Of a stretch of 64,000 nucleotides of DNA, positions 1 through 7,836 are shown in pieces. The notes below the pieces were generated by a model. The model saw only the letters and a program-made list of their open reading frames with translations, had not been told where the DNA came from and did no database searches. A program made the translations under genes and the position numbers. Each line of letters starts with the position of its first letter. Position 1 is the first letter of the stretch. This stretch comes from an uncultured Porphyromonadaceae bacterium (GTDB taxonomy: Bacteria; Bacteroidota; Bacteroidia; Bacteroidales; Muribaculaceae): contig CAMWIM010000001.1 of NCBI GenBank assembly GCA_947174335.1, forward strand, positions 47,169 through 111,168. Reading direction: 5' to 3'.

Positions 1-1353
1 CTTGGCAATGCAGTCAATCCGTTTGAGACTATCGAACAATATGGATCTGACCCTGTAAGGTGGTATATGATTGCCAACTCATCACCATGGGATAATCTTA
101 AGTTTGACACAATGGGTGTTCAAGAAGTTGCTCGTAAACTTTTTGCAACACTGTTCAACACATATAAATTCTTTGCACAGTATGCCAACCTCGATGGTTT
201 TACCGGTGCAGAACCTCAAGTTCCACTGAAAGACCGTCCCGAGTCAGACCGTTGGATTATCTCGCTTCTTAACACATTAATTATAAATGTTCAGGAAGCC
301 CTTGATGATTACGAGCCAACTAAAGCCGCACGTGCAATTAATGAATTTATCGGTGACAATCTCTCTAACTGGTATGTTCGTCTAAACCGTAAACGTTTCT
401 GGGGTAGCGACAATGACAGCGATAAACTTTCGGCTTATCAAACTCTGTATCAATGCCTTGAAACAATTGCATTGTTGATGGCTCCTATCGCACCGTTCTA
501 TTCTGACCAACTTTATCGCGACTTGACTTCTGTTTCAGGACGTGATAACAAGTCGGTTCACCTTGCCCAGTTCTCTAAAGCTGACAAAAGCGCAATTGAC
601 AAGGAACTTGAAACGAGAATGGACATTGCGCAGCGACTCACATCTATGATTCTTGCACTGCGTCGTAAAGCAAACATCAAAGTCCGTCAGCCACTTCAAG
701 CAATGATGGTTCCGGCAACCGACAAAAAACAACGTACTGAAATCGAATCAGTTAAAGACCTTATTCTTACAGAGGTTAACGTCAAGTCGCTCCAAATTCC
801 TGACGACGACGAGAATATTCTTGTTAAACGTGTTAAACCCGATTTCAAGAAACTTGGTCCGAAACATGGTAAAGCAATGAAACAAGTTGCTAATACCATA
901 ATGTCGCTTACTCAGTCTCAAATCAGAGAGCTCGAACGTGACGGATCAATCAAGATTGTGCTTCCCGACAACTCCGAAGCTATTGTTGACGGTACTGATG
1001 TTGAAATCATCTCTGAAGATATTCCCGGATGGATGGTTGCAAACGAAGGTAACCTTACTGTTGCTCTTGACATCACCGTTACTCCCGAACTACGTCGTGA
1101 AGGTATCGCTCGAGACCTCATCAACCGCGTTCAAAATATTAGAAAATCTCGTGATTATAATATAACCGACCGTATTACTGTTGTTATCGAGCCAAACGAA
1201 CTGACCGATAATGCAGTCAAAGAATATGGCTCGTACATCGCCACTCAGGTACTCGCCAATGCCGTTGTTACAGGTAAGGTTGATTCTCCTGCGGACGATG
1301 AACGACTCGATATTGACGGAACAGAGGTTAATGTTAAAATTTCACTCGCCTAA
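1..1353 (+). CDS. ileS: Isoleucine--tRNA ligase, C-terminal part (5' truncated by window edge)
   Basis: Class Ia aminoacyl-tRNA synthetase that charges tRNA-Ile in the cytoplasm. The frame is open from base 1 and begins LGNAVNPFETIEQYGSDPVRWY, the stretch that normally follows the KMSK(R/S) catalytic loop, so the active-site half lies upstream of the window. The remaining 450 codons cover the helical anticodon-binding domain (including the SNWYVRLNRKRFW segment) and a long C-terminal extension typical of the eukaryote-like IleS found in Bacteroidetes. The next gene starts 11 bp downstream, in the order ileS-dksA-lspA that I know from Bacteroidales. An internal ATG at 67 is not the true start, because coding sequence continues upstream of it. 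Confidence 0.95.
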   Translation, partial: LGNAVNPFETIEQYGSDPVRWYMIANSSPWDNLKFDTMGVQEVARKLFATLFNTYKFFAQYANLDGFTGAEPQVPLKDRPESDRWIISLLNTLIINVQEALDDYEPTKAARAINEFIGDNLSNWYVRLNRKRFWGSDNDSDKLSAYQTLYQCLETIALLMAPIAPFYSDQLYRDLTSVSGRDNKSVHLAQFSKADKSAIDKELETRMDIAQRLTSMILALRRKANIKVRQPLQAMMVPATDKKQRTEIESVKDLILTEVNVKSLQIPDDDENILVKRVKPDFKKLGPKHGKAMKQVANTIMSLTQSQIRELERDGSIKIVLPDNSEAIVDGTDVEIISEDIPGWMVANEGNLTVALDITVTPELRREGIARDLINRVQNIRKSRDYNITDRITVVIEPNELTDNAVKEYGSYIATQVLANAVVTGKVDSPADDERLDIDGTEVNVKISLA

Positions 1354-1364
1354 ACCAATAAGCT

Positions 1365-1745
1365 ATGGAAGAAAAAACAAGATATTCTGACGAAGAACTT
1401 CTCGAATTCAAAGAAATTATCCTCAAAAAACTTGAGAAAGCTCAAAGAGAATATGACTTGATAATGTCTGAGTTGAACAACGCCAACGAAAATGGCACTA
1501 ACGATACGTCTCCAACCTTTAAAACATTGGAAGAAGGTGCATCGACACTCGGAAAAGAAGAAGCAGTGCGCATGGCTCAACGTCAAGGAAAGTTCATTCA
1601 GCATTTGAAAGCTGCATTAATGAGAATTGAGAATAAAACCTATGGCATTGACCGAGCCACCGGTAAACTCATTCCCAAGGAACGACTTAGAGCTGTACCT
1701 CACGCAACCCTGAGCATTGATCAAAAAAATGCAGGCAAACACTGA
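1365..1745 (+). CDS. DksA/TraR-family protein lacking zinc-finger cysteines
   Basis: 126 aa. The N-terminal half is a charged helical coiled coil. The C-terminal half carries the family signature YGIDRATGKLIPKERLRAVP, where other members have YGIC-x-TGKLI followed by the zinc-finger cysteines. DksA-type proteins bind in the RNA polymerase secondary channel and modulate rRNA promoters and the stringent response. This protein has no cysteine at all, and the usual Cys is Asp, so it cannot form the classical C4 zinc finger. Its place between ileS and lspA is the standard Bacteroidales position. Family assignment is firm; the polymerase-binding role is inferred from the family. Confidence 0.85.
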   Translation: MEEKTRYSDEELLEFKEIILKKLEKAQREYDLIMSELNNANENGTNDTSPTFKTLEEGASTLGKEEAVRMAQRQGKFIQHLKAALMRIENKTYGIDRATGKLIPKERLRAVPHATLSIDQKNAGKH

Positions 1746-1760
1746 TATTGCTTCAATCTA

Positions 1761-2411
1761 ATGAAATCAAAAGGACTTTTAGCACTTATCATAATTCTGT
1801 CGGTAATACTTGTCGATCAGATTGTAAAGATCTATATAAAAACCCACTTCTACCTCGGCGAAAGTGTAGAGGTAGCCTCGTGGTTTAAAATTCTGTTTAT
1901 CGAGAATAACGGAATGGCGTTCGGTATGGAGCTTGGCAGCAAAATATTCCTGACTTTACTTCGCATCGTCGTTGTCGGATTAGTAATTTATTACGTTTGT
2001 CATATCAAAAATAATCCAAAACTAAAAACCGGATACTTAATTTCATTGTCACTTATCATAGCCGGAGCTGCCGGAAACATTATTGACTCAATGTTTTATG
2101 GCATCATTTTCAATGACCCCATTCCTCCGACTATAGCAGAAATGTTTCCCGAAGATGGCGGATACGCTCCGTTTTTATATGGACGCGTGGTAGATATGCT
2201 CTATTTCCCTTTATTCAGCTTTAACTGGCCCGACTGGATACCATTTATCGGTGGAGATTTATTTATCTTTTTTCAACCGGTATTCAATATTGCCGATGCT
2301 GCAATTACTGTTGGTATTCTTATGCTGATTCTCTTTTACTCAAGCCAATTGACTGAACTTCAACAGAAACCCAAAAACTCTGAAGAAGAAAACAAAGTTA
2401 TCGCCGAATAA
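1761..2411 (+). CDS. lspA: Lipoprotein signal peptidase (signal peptidase II)
   Basis: 216 aa inner-membrane aspartyl protease that removes signal peptides from diacylglyceryl prolipoproteins. Four hydrophobic segments are visible, the first at residues 5-22. The two catalytic-aspartate blocks are present as GRVVDMLYF (about residues 142-150) and FNIADAAITVG (about 175-185), preceded by the conserved AGAAGNIID block. It is about 50 residues longer than E. coli LspA. The extra length lies mainly between GNIID and VVD plus a charged C-terminal tail, as is usual for Bacteroidetes. The next gene encodes a lipoprotein, a likely substrate. Confidence 0.95.
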   Translation: MKSKGLLALIIILSVILVDQIVKIYIKTHFYLGESVEVASWFKILFIENNGMAFGMELGSKIFLTLLRIVVVGLVIYYVCHIKNNPKLKTGYLISLSLIIAGAAGNIIDSMFYGIIFNDPIPPTIAEMFPEDGGYAPFLYGRVVDMLYFPLFSFNWPDWIPFIGGDLFIFFQPVFNIADAAITVGILMLILFYSSQLTELQQKPKNSEEENKVIAE

Positions 2412-2422
2412 ATTTTAATCTT

Positions 2423-3223
2423 ATGCACGATTTGAATAATACGTTCAGTATAATTATTGTATCGATAATTATGTCGATAGCTTTATCGTCGTGCCATAAT
2501 ACACCTAAAGGAGTTTTGTCAGAAAAAAAAATGACAGAACTTCTCATTGACCTGCATAAAGCCGAGGCTTTGAGCGAAATTAAATATCGTGATTTTCCCA
2601 ATGACTCGGCAAAACTTCAACTGAAACAAGCGGTTTATAACCTTCACCAAACCGATCAGGCAACATTTGATTCATCGTTAAGATGGTATGGTTATCATGT
2701 TGACAAACTCAGCGAGGTATATGACAACGTTATCAAAGAGCTTGAAGCCGAAGTTGAAAAAGCCGGAAGTGTTGCCGTTCTCTCAACCTCAATTATGGGC
2801 GACTCGGTAAATGCATGGACCGGAGCTTCAAGTTATGTCTTTAATAGATTGTCTCCCGTTAACCGTTTGGATTTCACCCTCAAAAAAGATAATGCGTGGG
2901 AAAAAGGAGACAGCTACACATTCCAATTCAAGACTTTAAATAAAGCAAATCCGGGAAACGTAGCAATATTTATTGATTATGATAATAACACAACCGATTA
3001 TGTTTCCCACTCGATTGAAGATGATAGCTGGACACGTCTTACAGCCGTAATGGACACACTCCGTAACCCTGTAAGCGTGTACGGTTTTGTCTCATTTGAC
3101 ATGAACCAAAACGAAGAAATTTTCGTTGACTCGCTCAGTCTTGTACGACGCCGTTTCGATACATCAAGCTATCGACGCAGATATAATCAACAACAATTTA
3201 ATTTTAAATCAGAAAAGCGATAA
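2423..3223 (+). CDS. DUF4296-domain lipoprotein
   Basis: 266 aa exported protein. The N-terminal hydrophobic stretch ends in a lipobox (ALSSC, Cys at about residue 24), so it is predicted to be a lipid-anchored envelope protein processed by the neighbouring LspA. Residues about 33-110 (LSEKKMTELLIDLHKAEAL and following) match the helical DUF4296 family of Bacteroidetes. The remaining ~150 residues look like a beta-rich domain. It follows lspA by 11 bp in the ileS-dksA-lspA operon. The function of the family is not known to me. Confidence 0.85.
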   Translation: MHDLNNTFSIIIVSIIMSIALSSCHNTPKGVLSEKKMTELLIDLHKAEALSEIKYRDFPNDSAKLQLKQAVYNLHQTDQATFDSSLRWYGYHVDKLSEVYDNVIKELEAEVEKAGSVAVLSTSIMGDSVNAWTGASSYVFNRLSPVNRLDFTLKKDNAWEKGDSYTFQFKTLNKANPGNVAIFIDYDNNTTDYVSHSIEDDSWTRLTAVMDTLRNPVSVYGFVSFDMNQNEEIFVDSLSLVRRRFDTSSYRRRYNQQQFNFKSEKR

Positions 3224-3224
3224 A

Positions 3225-3551
3225 ATGAATTTTTCGCCCAAACATAAAGCAGTTTTATCGCGCATAGTTATTAATTGTGGCGAAATCAAACAATTGAGCG
3301 TTGTAAAACGAAACAACAACCAAGATTGCCACCATAAATACATCATCAAGCCATTTGAGATGGAAACAGAATCAACTGTTTTTGTTGATTCCCCGATTGC
3401 GCTTCTAAACAAAGAAATGAATGAGCAATTTACACAATCATCTGATGTCAACACCCTCATCAAAAAGGCTCAACAACTTTCGTCAACAATAACCAATCCC
3501 GATTCAATTTTTTTACTTTCACCCGGTAAAATATCAATACTCGACATCTAA
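3225..3551 (+). CDS. Small hypothetical protein, 108 aa
   Basis: The ATG at 3225 is one base after the stop of the DUF4296 gene (TAA 3221-3223), so translation is probably coupled. The reading frame extends further upstream, but that part overlaps the preceding gene and is unlikely to be used. The product starts MNFSPKHKAVLSRIVINCGE, has no signal peptide or membrane segment, and shows mixed alpha/beta composition. I do not recognise a family. It is the last gene of the ileS cluster: about 110 bp and a new promoter -7 box separate it from nusB. Confidence 0.55.
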   Translation: MNFSPKHKAVLSRIVINCGEIKQLSVVKRNNNQDCHHKYIIKPFEMETESTVFVDSPIALLNKEMNEQFTQSSDVNTLIKKAQQLSSTITNPDSIFLLSPGKISILDI

Positions 3552-3619
3552 AATTGATTTAAAGTCAATTCATCATAAAAGCTTTTTGCTCTATTTTTTT
3601 CTATTTCAGTAATTTTAGC

Positions 3620-3627
3620 TAACTTTG
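3620..3627 (+). promoter_or_regulatory. Predicted -7 box for the nusB operon
   Basis: TAACTTTG matches the Bacteroidetes primary-sigma -7 consensus TAnnTTTG and lies 36 bp before the nusB ATG. I see no TTTG at the expected -33 distance, so the call rests on the -7 element alone. Confidence 0.45.
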
Positions 3628-3662
3628 CAAGGTCAAAGTCAAATCTGAAGACAGAGAAAGAA

Positions 3663-5087
3663 ATGATAAATCGCACATTAATAAGATTGAAAGTAGTACA
3701 GATGCTATACTCATATCTATTGACAAAGAGTGAGTTCAGCCTCTTACCCGCGCCGGAGAAACAGACTCGCGACAGTCGCGCAGCCTATTCGATCTACCTT
3801 GACTTAATTCCTCTTATTCTTGAACTGACAGGAACTCAAGTAGTCAACGATTCAAAATCACCAATGGCAGGTATTCCGGTTGCAAAGAAAATTTCGTCAT
3901 CTAAAATTGCAAAATCTCTGTCGTCTGACAACGATATCAAATCGCTTGCAATTAAACGAAATGAGTATATCCAAAAATATAGTACCGCCCTCCCCGCTTT
4001 ATATCAACGAATAATTGATTCAGCAGCATTTGCCGATTACTCTAAAATCAAAAATGCAGAACTGTCTGATGACGTTAAATTTTGGTCGGTTATCATTAAA
4101 ACTATTTTTGTAACTGATCAAGGTCTTAAAGATGCGGCTCGTCAAAGTGAAGATTTTACAGGTGTCGGTTTCGATAATGCAATCTCAATGCTCGACCAAA
4201 CATTGCGAGAATTTACCGATACAAAATCGACAATGCTATATGCTCGTAAATCACTCGATCAAGCACTTTCAACAGCATACGATTTATACCACGCACTTTT
4301 CCTGTTGATGATTAATATCACTCGCGAACAAGCACGTCGCATCGAATCGGCTAAAGAAAAATATTTACCTTCAGCTCAGGAACTTAATCCCAACATGAGA
4401 TTTGTTGATAACAAATTCATTGAAGCATTGAAGGGTAGTAAAATTCTTCAGGATGCAGCAAAATCAGAGCTCAACAGTTGGGATAATGACGTTTATCTCG
4501 TTCGTGATTTGCTTGATTCAATCTTATCGTCAGATATTTATCGTGAATATATGGATGGTCCACAGCCCGATTTCGCAGCCGATTGTGAACTTTGGCGTAA
4601 TATTCTTAGAAACATCATCCTCCCATCAGACGAGCTTGCCGACACTCTTGAGGCTAAATCGGTTTTCTGGAACGATGACCTTGATATAATGGGTACTTTT
4701 GTTGCAAAAACAATCAAGCAATGGGCAACCACAGGCAATGACTCGCCCGGATTTCTCCCAAAATATAAAGATGAAGAGGATGCTCAGTTTGGACCAACTC
4801 TTTTTGTTGACGCAATCAACAACCGCGATTTATATCGCACATATATTGACAAATTTATCAATGAAAAGCAGTGGGACACTGAGCGTCTGGCATTTATGGA
4901 CATCGTGATTATGGATGCTATTCTTGCAGAACTCATCAATTTCCCCGCAATACCGGTTGCTGTTACCCTCAACGAATATATTGAAATCGCCAACCGCTAT
5001 TCTACCCCAAAAAGCGGACAATTTATCAATGGTGTAATGTATAACATCATACGATTGCTCAAAGAGGAAGGCAAAATTAACAAATAA
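3663..5087 (+). CDS. nusB: Transcription antitermination factor NusB with enlarged, duplicated insertion
   Basis: 474 aa. NusB binds boxA RNA with NusE(S10) in rRNA antitermination. Residues 1-22 (MINRTLIRLKVVQMLYSYLL) and about 403-474 (RLAFMDIVIMDAILAEL to STPKSGQFINGVMYNI) are the two halves of the canonical NusB domain. Between them is a helical insertion. As I recall the family, Bacteroidales NusB proteins carry one such insertion and are about 310 aa; here it is about twice as long. Residues 41-185 and 205-356 look like two copies of the same unit (AYSIYLDLIPLILELT versus AYDLYHALFLLMINIT; DDVKFWSVIIKTIFV versus ADCELWRNILRNIIL). It heads the nusB-yajC-ybbR-coaE cluster. Confidence 0.85.
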   Translation: MINRTLIRLKVVQMLYSYLLTKSEFSLLPAPEKQTRDSRAAYSIYLDLIPLILELTGTQVVNDSKSPMAGIPVAKKISSSKIAKSLSSDNDIKSLAIKRNEYIQKYSTALPALYQRIIDSAAFADYSKIKNAELSDDVKFWSVIIKTIFVTDQGLKDAARQSEDFTGVGFDNAISMLDQTLREFTDTKSTMLYARKSLDQALSTAYDLYHALFLLMINITREQARRIESAKEKYLPSAQELNPNMRFVDNKFIEALKGSKILQDAAKSELNSWDNDVYLVRDLLDSILSSDIYREYMDGPQPDFAADCELWRNILRNIILPSDELADTLEAKSVFWNDDLDIMGTFVAKTIKQWATTGNDSPGFLPKYKDEEDAQFGPTLFVDAINNRDLYRTYIDKFINEKQWDTERLAFMDIVIMDAILAELINFPAIPVAVTLNEYIEIANRYSTPKSGQFINGVMYNIIRLLKEEGKINK

Positions 5088-5118
5088 ACTGAATAATTAA
5101 TTTTAATACCAATAACTT

Positions 5119-5454
5119 ATGGAACAACTTTTCATTCTTCTCCAAGCTCAAGGCGCAGGAAAAGCAGACTTTTCAGGTATCATTATGATTGTGGCTCTTA
5201 TCGCCATCTTCTACTTTATGATGATTCGCCCTCAGCAGAAAAAACAAAAAGAAATTCGTAAATTCCGCGATTCACTCAAAGCCGGTGACAACGTTATTTC
5301 AGCCGGTGGTATCTATGGCAAAATCAAATCAATCAAAGACAACTATGTTGTTCTTGAAATTGCATCAGGCGTAACTATCCGCATTGATAAAGGCTCTATC
5401 TATGCAGCTCCCGCCGATGTACCTGCTGCTGAAAACGCCGAAGGTAAACTCTAA
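5119..5454 (+). CDS. yajC: Preprotein translocase accessory subunit YajC
   Basis: 111 aa. A single membrane segment at about residues 20-37 (IIMIVALIAIFYFMMIRPQ) is followed by the diagnostic RPQQKKQKE stretch and a small beta-rich cytosolic domain (GDNVISAGGIYGKI). YajC associates with SecDF-YidC at the SecYEG translocon. Starts 31 bp after nusB and is followed by a terminator hairpin at 5471-5522. Length and motif are typical. Confidence 0.95.
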   Translation: MEQLFILLQAQGAGKADFSGIIMIVALIAIFYFMMIRPQQKKQKEIRKFRDSLKAGDNVISAGGIYGKIKSIKDNYVVLEIASGVTIRIDKGSIYAAPADVPAAENAEGKL

Positions 5455-5470
5455 AAAACTCATTATAATA

Positions 5471-5522
5471 CCCGACAAAGCAGACCTGTTTTTCAATAGT
5501 CTGCCACGTTGGGTTTTATTTT
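5471..5522 (+). terminator. Intrinsic terminator after yajC
   Basis: CCCGACAAAGCAGAC pairs with GTCTGCCACGTTGGG across a short loop (outer CCCgAC/GTtGGG and inner GCAGAC/GTCTGC arms around a small internal loop). It is followed directly by TTTTATTTT. It lies between yajC and the YbbR gene and may give partial readthrough. Confidence 0.7.
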
Positions 5523-5543
5523 AAAGTTAAATTGTTTTCATCA

Positions 5544-6542
5544 ATGAAACCGTTGAATCTTAATCATCTGAATCTAAATTTGAATGACTTAAAGAAAACT
5601 TTGATTGATTTTTTCAAATCGGTCAAAGGACGTAATTTTTTAACGTTGCTCATTTTTGTAGCCATAGCTACATTCTTTTGGATTCTTATGGCGTTAAACG
5701 ATGAACTCCAACGCGACTTTGAACTCCCGGTCGAATTCAATGATGTTCCCCGCGATGTGACCCTTCTGACCAGTCAACCTGTGATTCTCAATGTATCTCT
5801 AAAAGACAAAGGAAGCTCATTAATTAGATATGGCTGGGGTAAACCTCCGACAGTGCAGTTTAACTTTAACGATGTAAAGACCAAAAACGAGAGAATTATT
5901 ATCAATCCGCTCAAAATTAATAATGCTATACGTGGAATTTTCGGACAAGCAACAGTTGTGGCACTCAAGCCTGATTCAGTTGTAATACCCTATACTCGCC
6001 GACCGGGTAAAATTGTGAAAGTCAAGGTCATCACAGGTGACATTACGACAACCGGACAGGCTGTTGTCTCAGGAGAAATAAGAGCCGACATAGACACTGT
6101 ACGACTTTATTCATCATCAAAAATACCTGCAAATCTCCGCACAGTTGACACCGAACCTATTAACGCTGAATATCTCGATGATACAACTCATATTCAAGTG
6201 AGACTTGTACCACCTGAAGGAATGATTGCAATTCCATCAACTGTCAGCGTTCGTATACCGGTAGAGCCTCTACTCTCAAGAGAAATTACTGTTCCGGTTG
6301 AAGTTACCAATGCGCCTTCCGGCAAAAACATTGTAACCTTTCCATCGTCAGTAAAAGTAAGTTTTTTAATGCCAATGAGCATATACAATAATTCAAACGA
6401 AGCTCGTTTTATTGTTTCGGCCAACTATTCTCAGCGTTCTAGCACTAAACTTCCTCTGAAAATTAGCGGTGTTCCACCTGCATTTCATAATGTAGAGATT
6501 CACACCGACAGCGTTGAATATCTTATAGAACAACATCAATAA
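5544..6542 (+). CDS. YbbR-like domain protein
   Basis: 332 aa from the ATG at 5544; a TTG four codons upstream is in frame but less likely. One N-terminal membrane anchor (about residues 33-55, NFLTLLIFVAIATFFWILMAL region) is followed by a large extracytoplasmic beta-rich region with YbbR-type repeats. Examples are LPVEFNDVPRDVTLLTSQP and ITVPVEVTNAPSGKNIV. In other bacteria YbbR/CdaR proteins can regulate diadenylate cyclase, but no cyclase is next to it here. In Bacteroidales it sits between yajC and coaE, as here. The coaE start is 5 bp downstream, so the two are probably cotranscribed. Confidence 0.85.
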   Translation: MKPLNLNHLNLNLNDLKKTLIDFFKSVKGRNFLTLLIFVAIATFFWILMALNDELQRDFELPVEFNDVPRDVTLLTSQPVILNVSLKDKGSSLIRYGWGKPPTVQFNFNDVKTKNERIIINPLKINNAIRGIFGQATVVALKPDSVVIPYTRRPGKIVKVKVITGDITTTGQAVVSGEIRADIDTVRLYSSSKIPANLRTVDTEPINAEYLDDTTHIQVRLVPPEGMIAIPSTVSVRIPVEPLLSREITVPVEVTNAPSGKNIVTFPSSVKVSFLMPMSIYNNSNEARFIVSANYSQRSSTKLPLKISGVPPAFHNVEIHTDSVEYLIEQHQ

Positions 6543-6546
6543 AATA

Positions 6547-7161
6547 ATGCCTGAACAGGTTAAACTCATAGCAATTACCGGAGGAATTGGCTCTGGTAAA
6601 TCAGTTGTAAGCCAAATTTTAAGGAAACTTGGCTTTCCTGTCTATGATTCAGACACCGAGGCTCGACAATTAATGGATAATTCCATAATTATTAAAAATG
6701 AGATTCGCGAAAAGATAGATTCGGCGGTTATTGAAAAAGATGGCTCTATCAACCGAAAAAAATTGAGCGAAATAGTCTTTAATAATGCTGCAAAATTGAA
6801 TACCTTGAATCATATTGTTCACTCTGCCGTGCGTAATGACTTACAACAATATGTCAAGAGCTGCAATTGTCCTGTTGTCTTTGTCGAAACAGCGATCCTT
6901 TATCAAAGTGAAATTGACCGAATGGTATATGCAGTCTGGGATGTCTACGCTCCGGTTGATGTCAGAATCAAACGAGTTATGAAACGTAATTCTCTAACAG
7001 CCGAGGAAGTAAAAAAAAGAATTAAATCTCAGGAATTTATGCCTGAACAAGTTCATAAAAGAACCATGATTATCATAAATGATGACAAAACGGCGATTCT
7101 GCCTCAAATTGAAACTTTTCTTTCTGACATAACGCCTTGTCCTTCTGATACAACTTTATAA
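6547..7161 (+). CDS. coaE: Dephospho-CoA kinase
   Basis: 204 aa cytoplasmic kinase for the last step of coenzyme A synthesis (ATP phosphorylation of the 3'-OH of dephospho-CoA). The Walker A loop GGIGSGKS is at about residues 11-18. The CoaE-type DSDTEAR motif follows at about 35-41, and the lid region carries RVMKRNSLTAEEVKKRI. Length is normal. It ends the nusB cluster and is followed by a terminator hairpin. Confidence 0.95.
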   Translation: MPEQVKLIAITGGIGSGKSVVSQILRKLGFPVYDSDTEARQLMDNSIIIKNEIREKIDSAVIEKDGSINRKKLSEIVFNNAAKLNTLNHIVHSAVRNDLQQYVKSCNCPVVFVETAILYQSEIDRMVYAVWDVYAPVDVRIKRVMKRNSLTAEEVKKRIKSQEFMPEQVHKRTMIIINDDKTAILPQIETFLSDITPCPSDTTL

Positions 7162-7182
7162 TACAGAATATGACGTGAAAAG

Positions 7183-7221
7183 AAATCCGTACTTTCAAAT
7201 TGTAAGTGCGGACTTTTTTTA
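7183..7221 (+). terminator. Intrinsic terminator after coaE
   Basis: TCCGTACTT (7186-7194) pairs with AAGTGCGGA (7204-7212) with one G-T pair, followed by CTTTTTTTATTC. Confidence 0.8.
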
Positions 7222-7242
7222 TTCATATTTTAATGAATAAAA

Positions 7243-7274
7243 TTTGGGGAAATAAATAATTATTTATAATTTTG
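7243..7274 (+). promoter_or_regulatory. Promoter of the Lrp/AsnC-family gene
   Basis: TTTG at 7243-7246 and TAATTTTG at 7267-7274 with a 20-bp spacer match the Bacteroidetes sigma consensus (TTTG-N19-21-TAnnTTTG). The predicted start of transcription is near 7281, giving a ~50-nt leader before the ATG at 7332. Confidence 0.75.
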
Positions 7275-7331
7275 TATCATCTACAATAAATCCTTAAACG
7301 AAAATTAAACTAATCCTAACATTTCAACATT

Positions 7332-7805
7332 ATGTCACAACAAATAGACAATCTTGATATAAAACTTCTCCAACTTTTATCAGAAAACGCTCGAAAACCT
7401 TACCTTGAAATAGCCCGTGAAACCGGAGTGTCAGGCGCGGCTATTCATCAGCGTATGAGCAAACTCCAGTCAATGGGAATAGTGAAAGGTTCCGAGACTA
7501 TAATTGACCACGCAGCAGTCGGATATTCAACATGTGCATATCTTGGTATTACATTTACCGATATAGAATATCTTGACGACCTTATCGATGGTCTATTGAA
7601 AGTTCCAGAAGTAGTTGAATGTCATCTCACTACAGGTCAATATGATATGATTCTCAAACTTTACGCTAAAAATAACGAACATCTTTTGAGCGTCATCCGA
7701 GAAAAAATCCACCCACTCAATATTGGTCGATCTGAAACGATCATCTCTTTTAAAGAAGTTTTCAAAAGACAACTTCCTATTAAAGAAGAAACTATTATAG
7801 GCTGA
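7332..7805 (+). CDS. Lrp/AsnC-family transcriptional regulator
   Basis: 157 aa. N-terminal helix-turn-helix (LDIKLLQLLSENARKPYLEIA...GVSGAAIHQRMSKL, residues about 8-45), then a linker and a C-terminal RAM/AsnC effector-binding alpha/beta domain (TTGQYDMILKLYAKNNEHL). Such proteins form octamers and respond to amino acids. The regulated genes are not evident from the context; the downstream M64 peptidase, 31 bp away, may be cotranscribed. Own consensus promoter at 7243-7274. Confidence 0.93.
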   Translation: MSQQIDNLDIKLLQLLSENARKPYLEIARETGVSGAAIHQRMSKLQSMGIVKGSETIIDHAAVGYSTCAYLGITFTDIEYLDDLIDGLLKVPEVVECHLTTGQYDMILKLYAKNNEHLLSVIREKIHPLNIGRSETIISFKEVFKRQLPIKEETIIG

Positions 7806-7836
7806 TATTCTTGTATAACTTACAGTAAAAAATATC

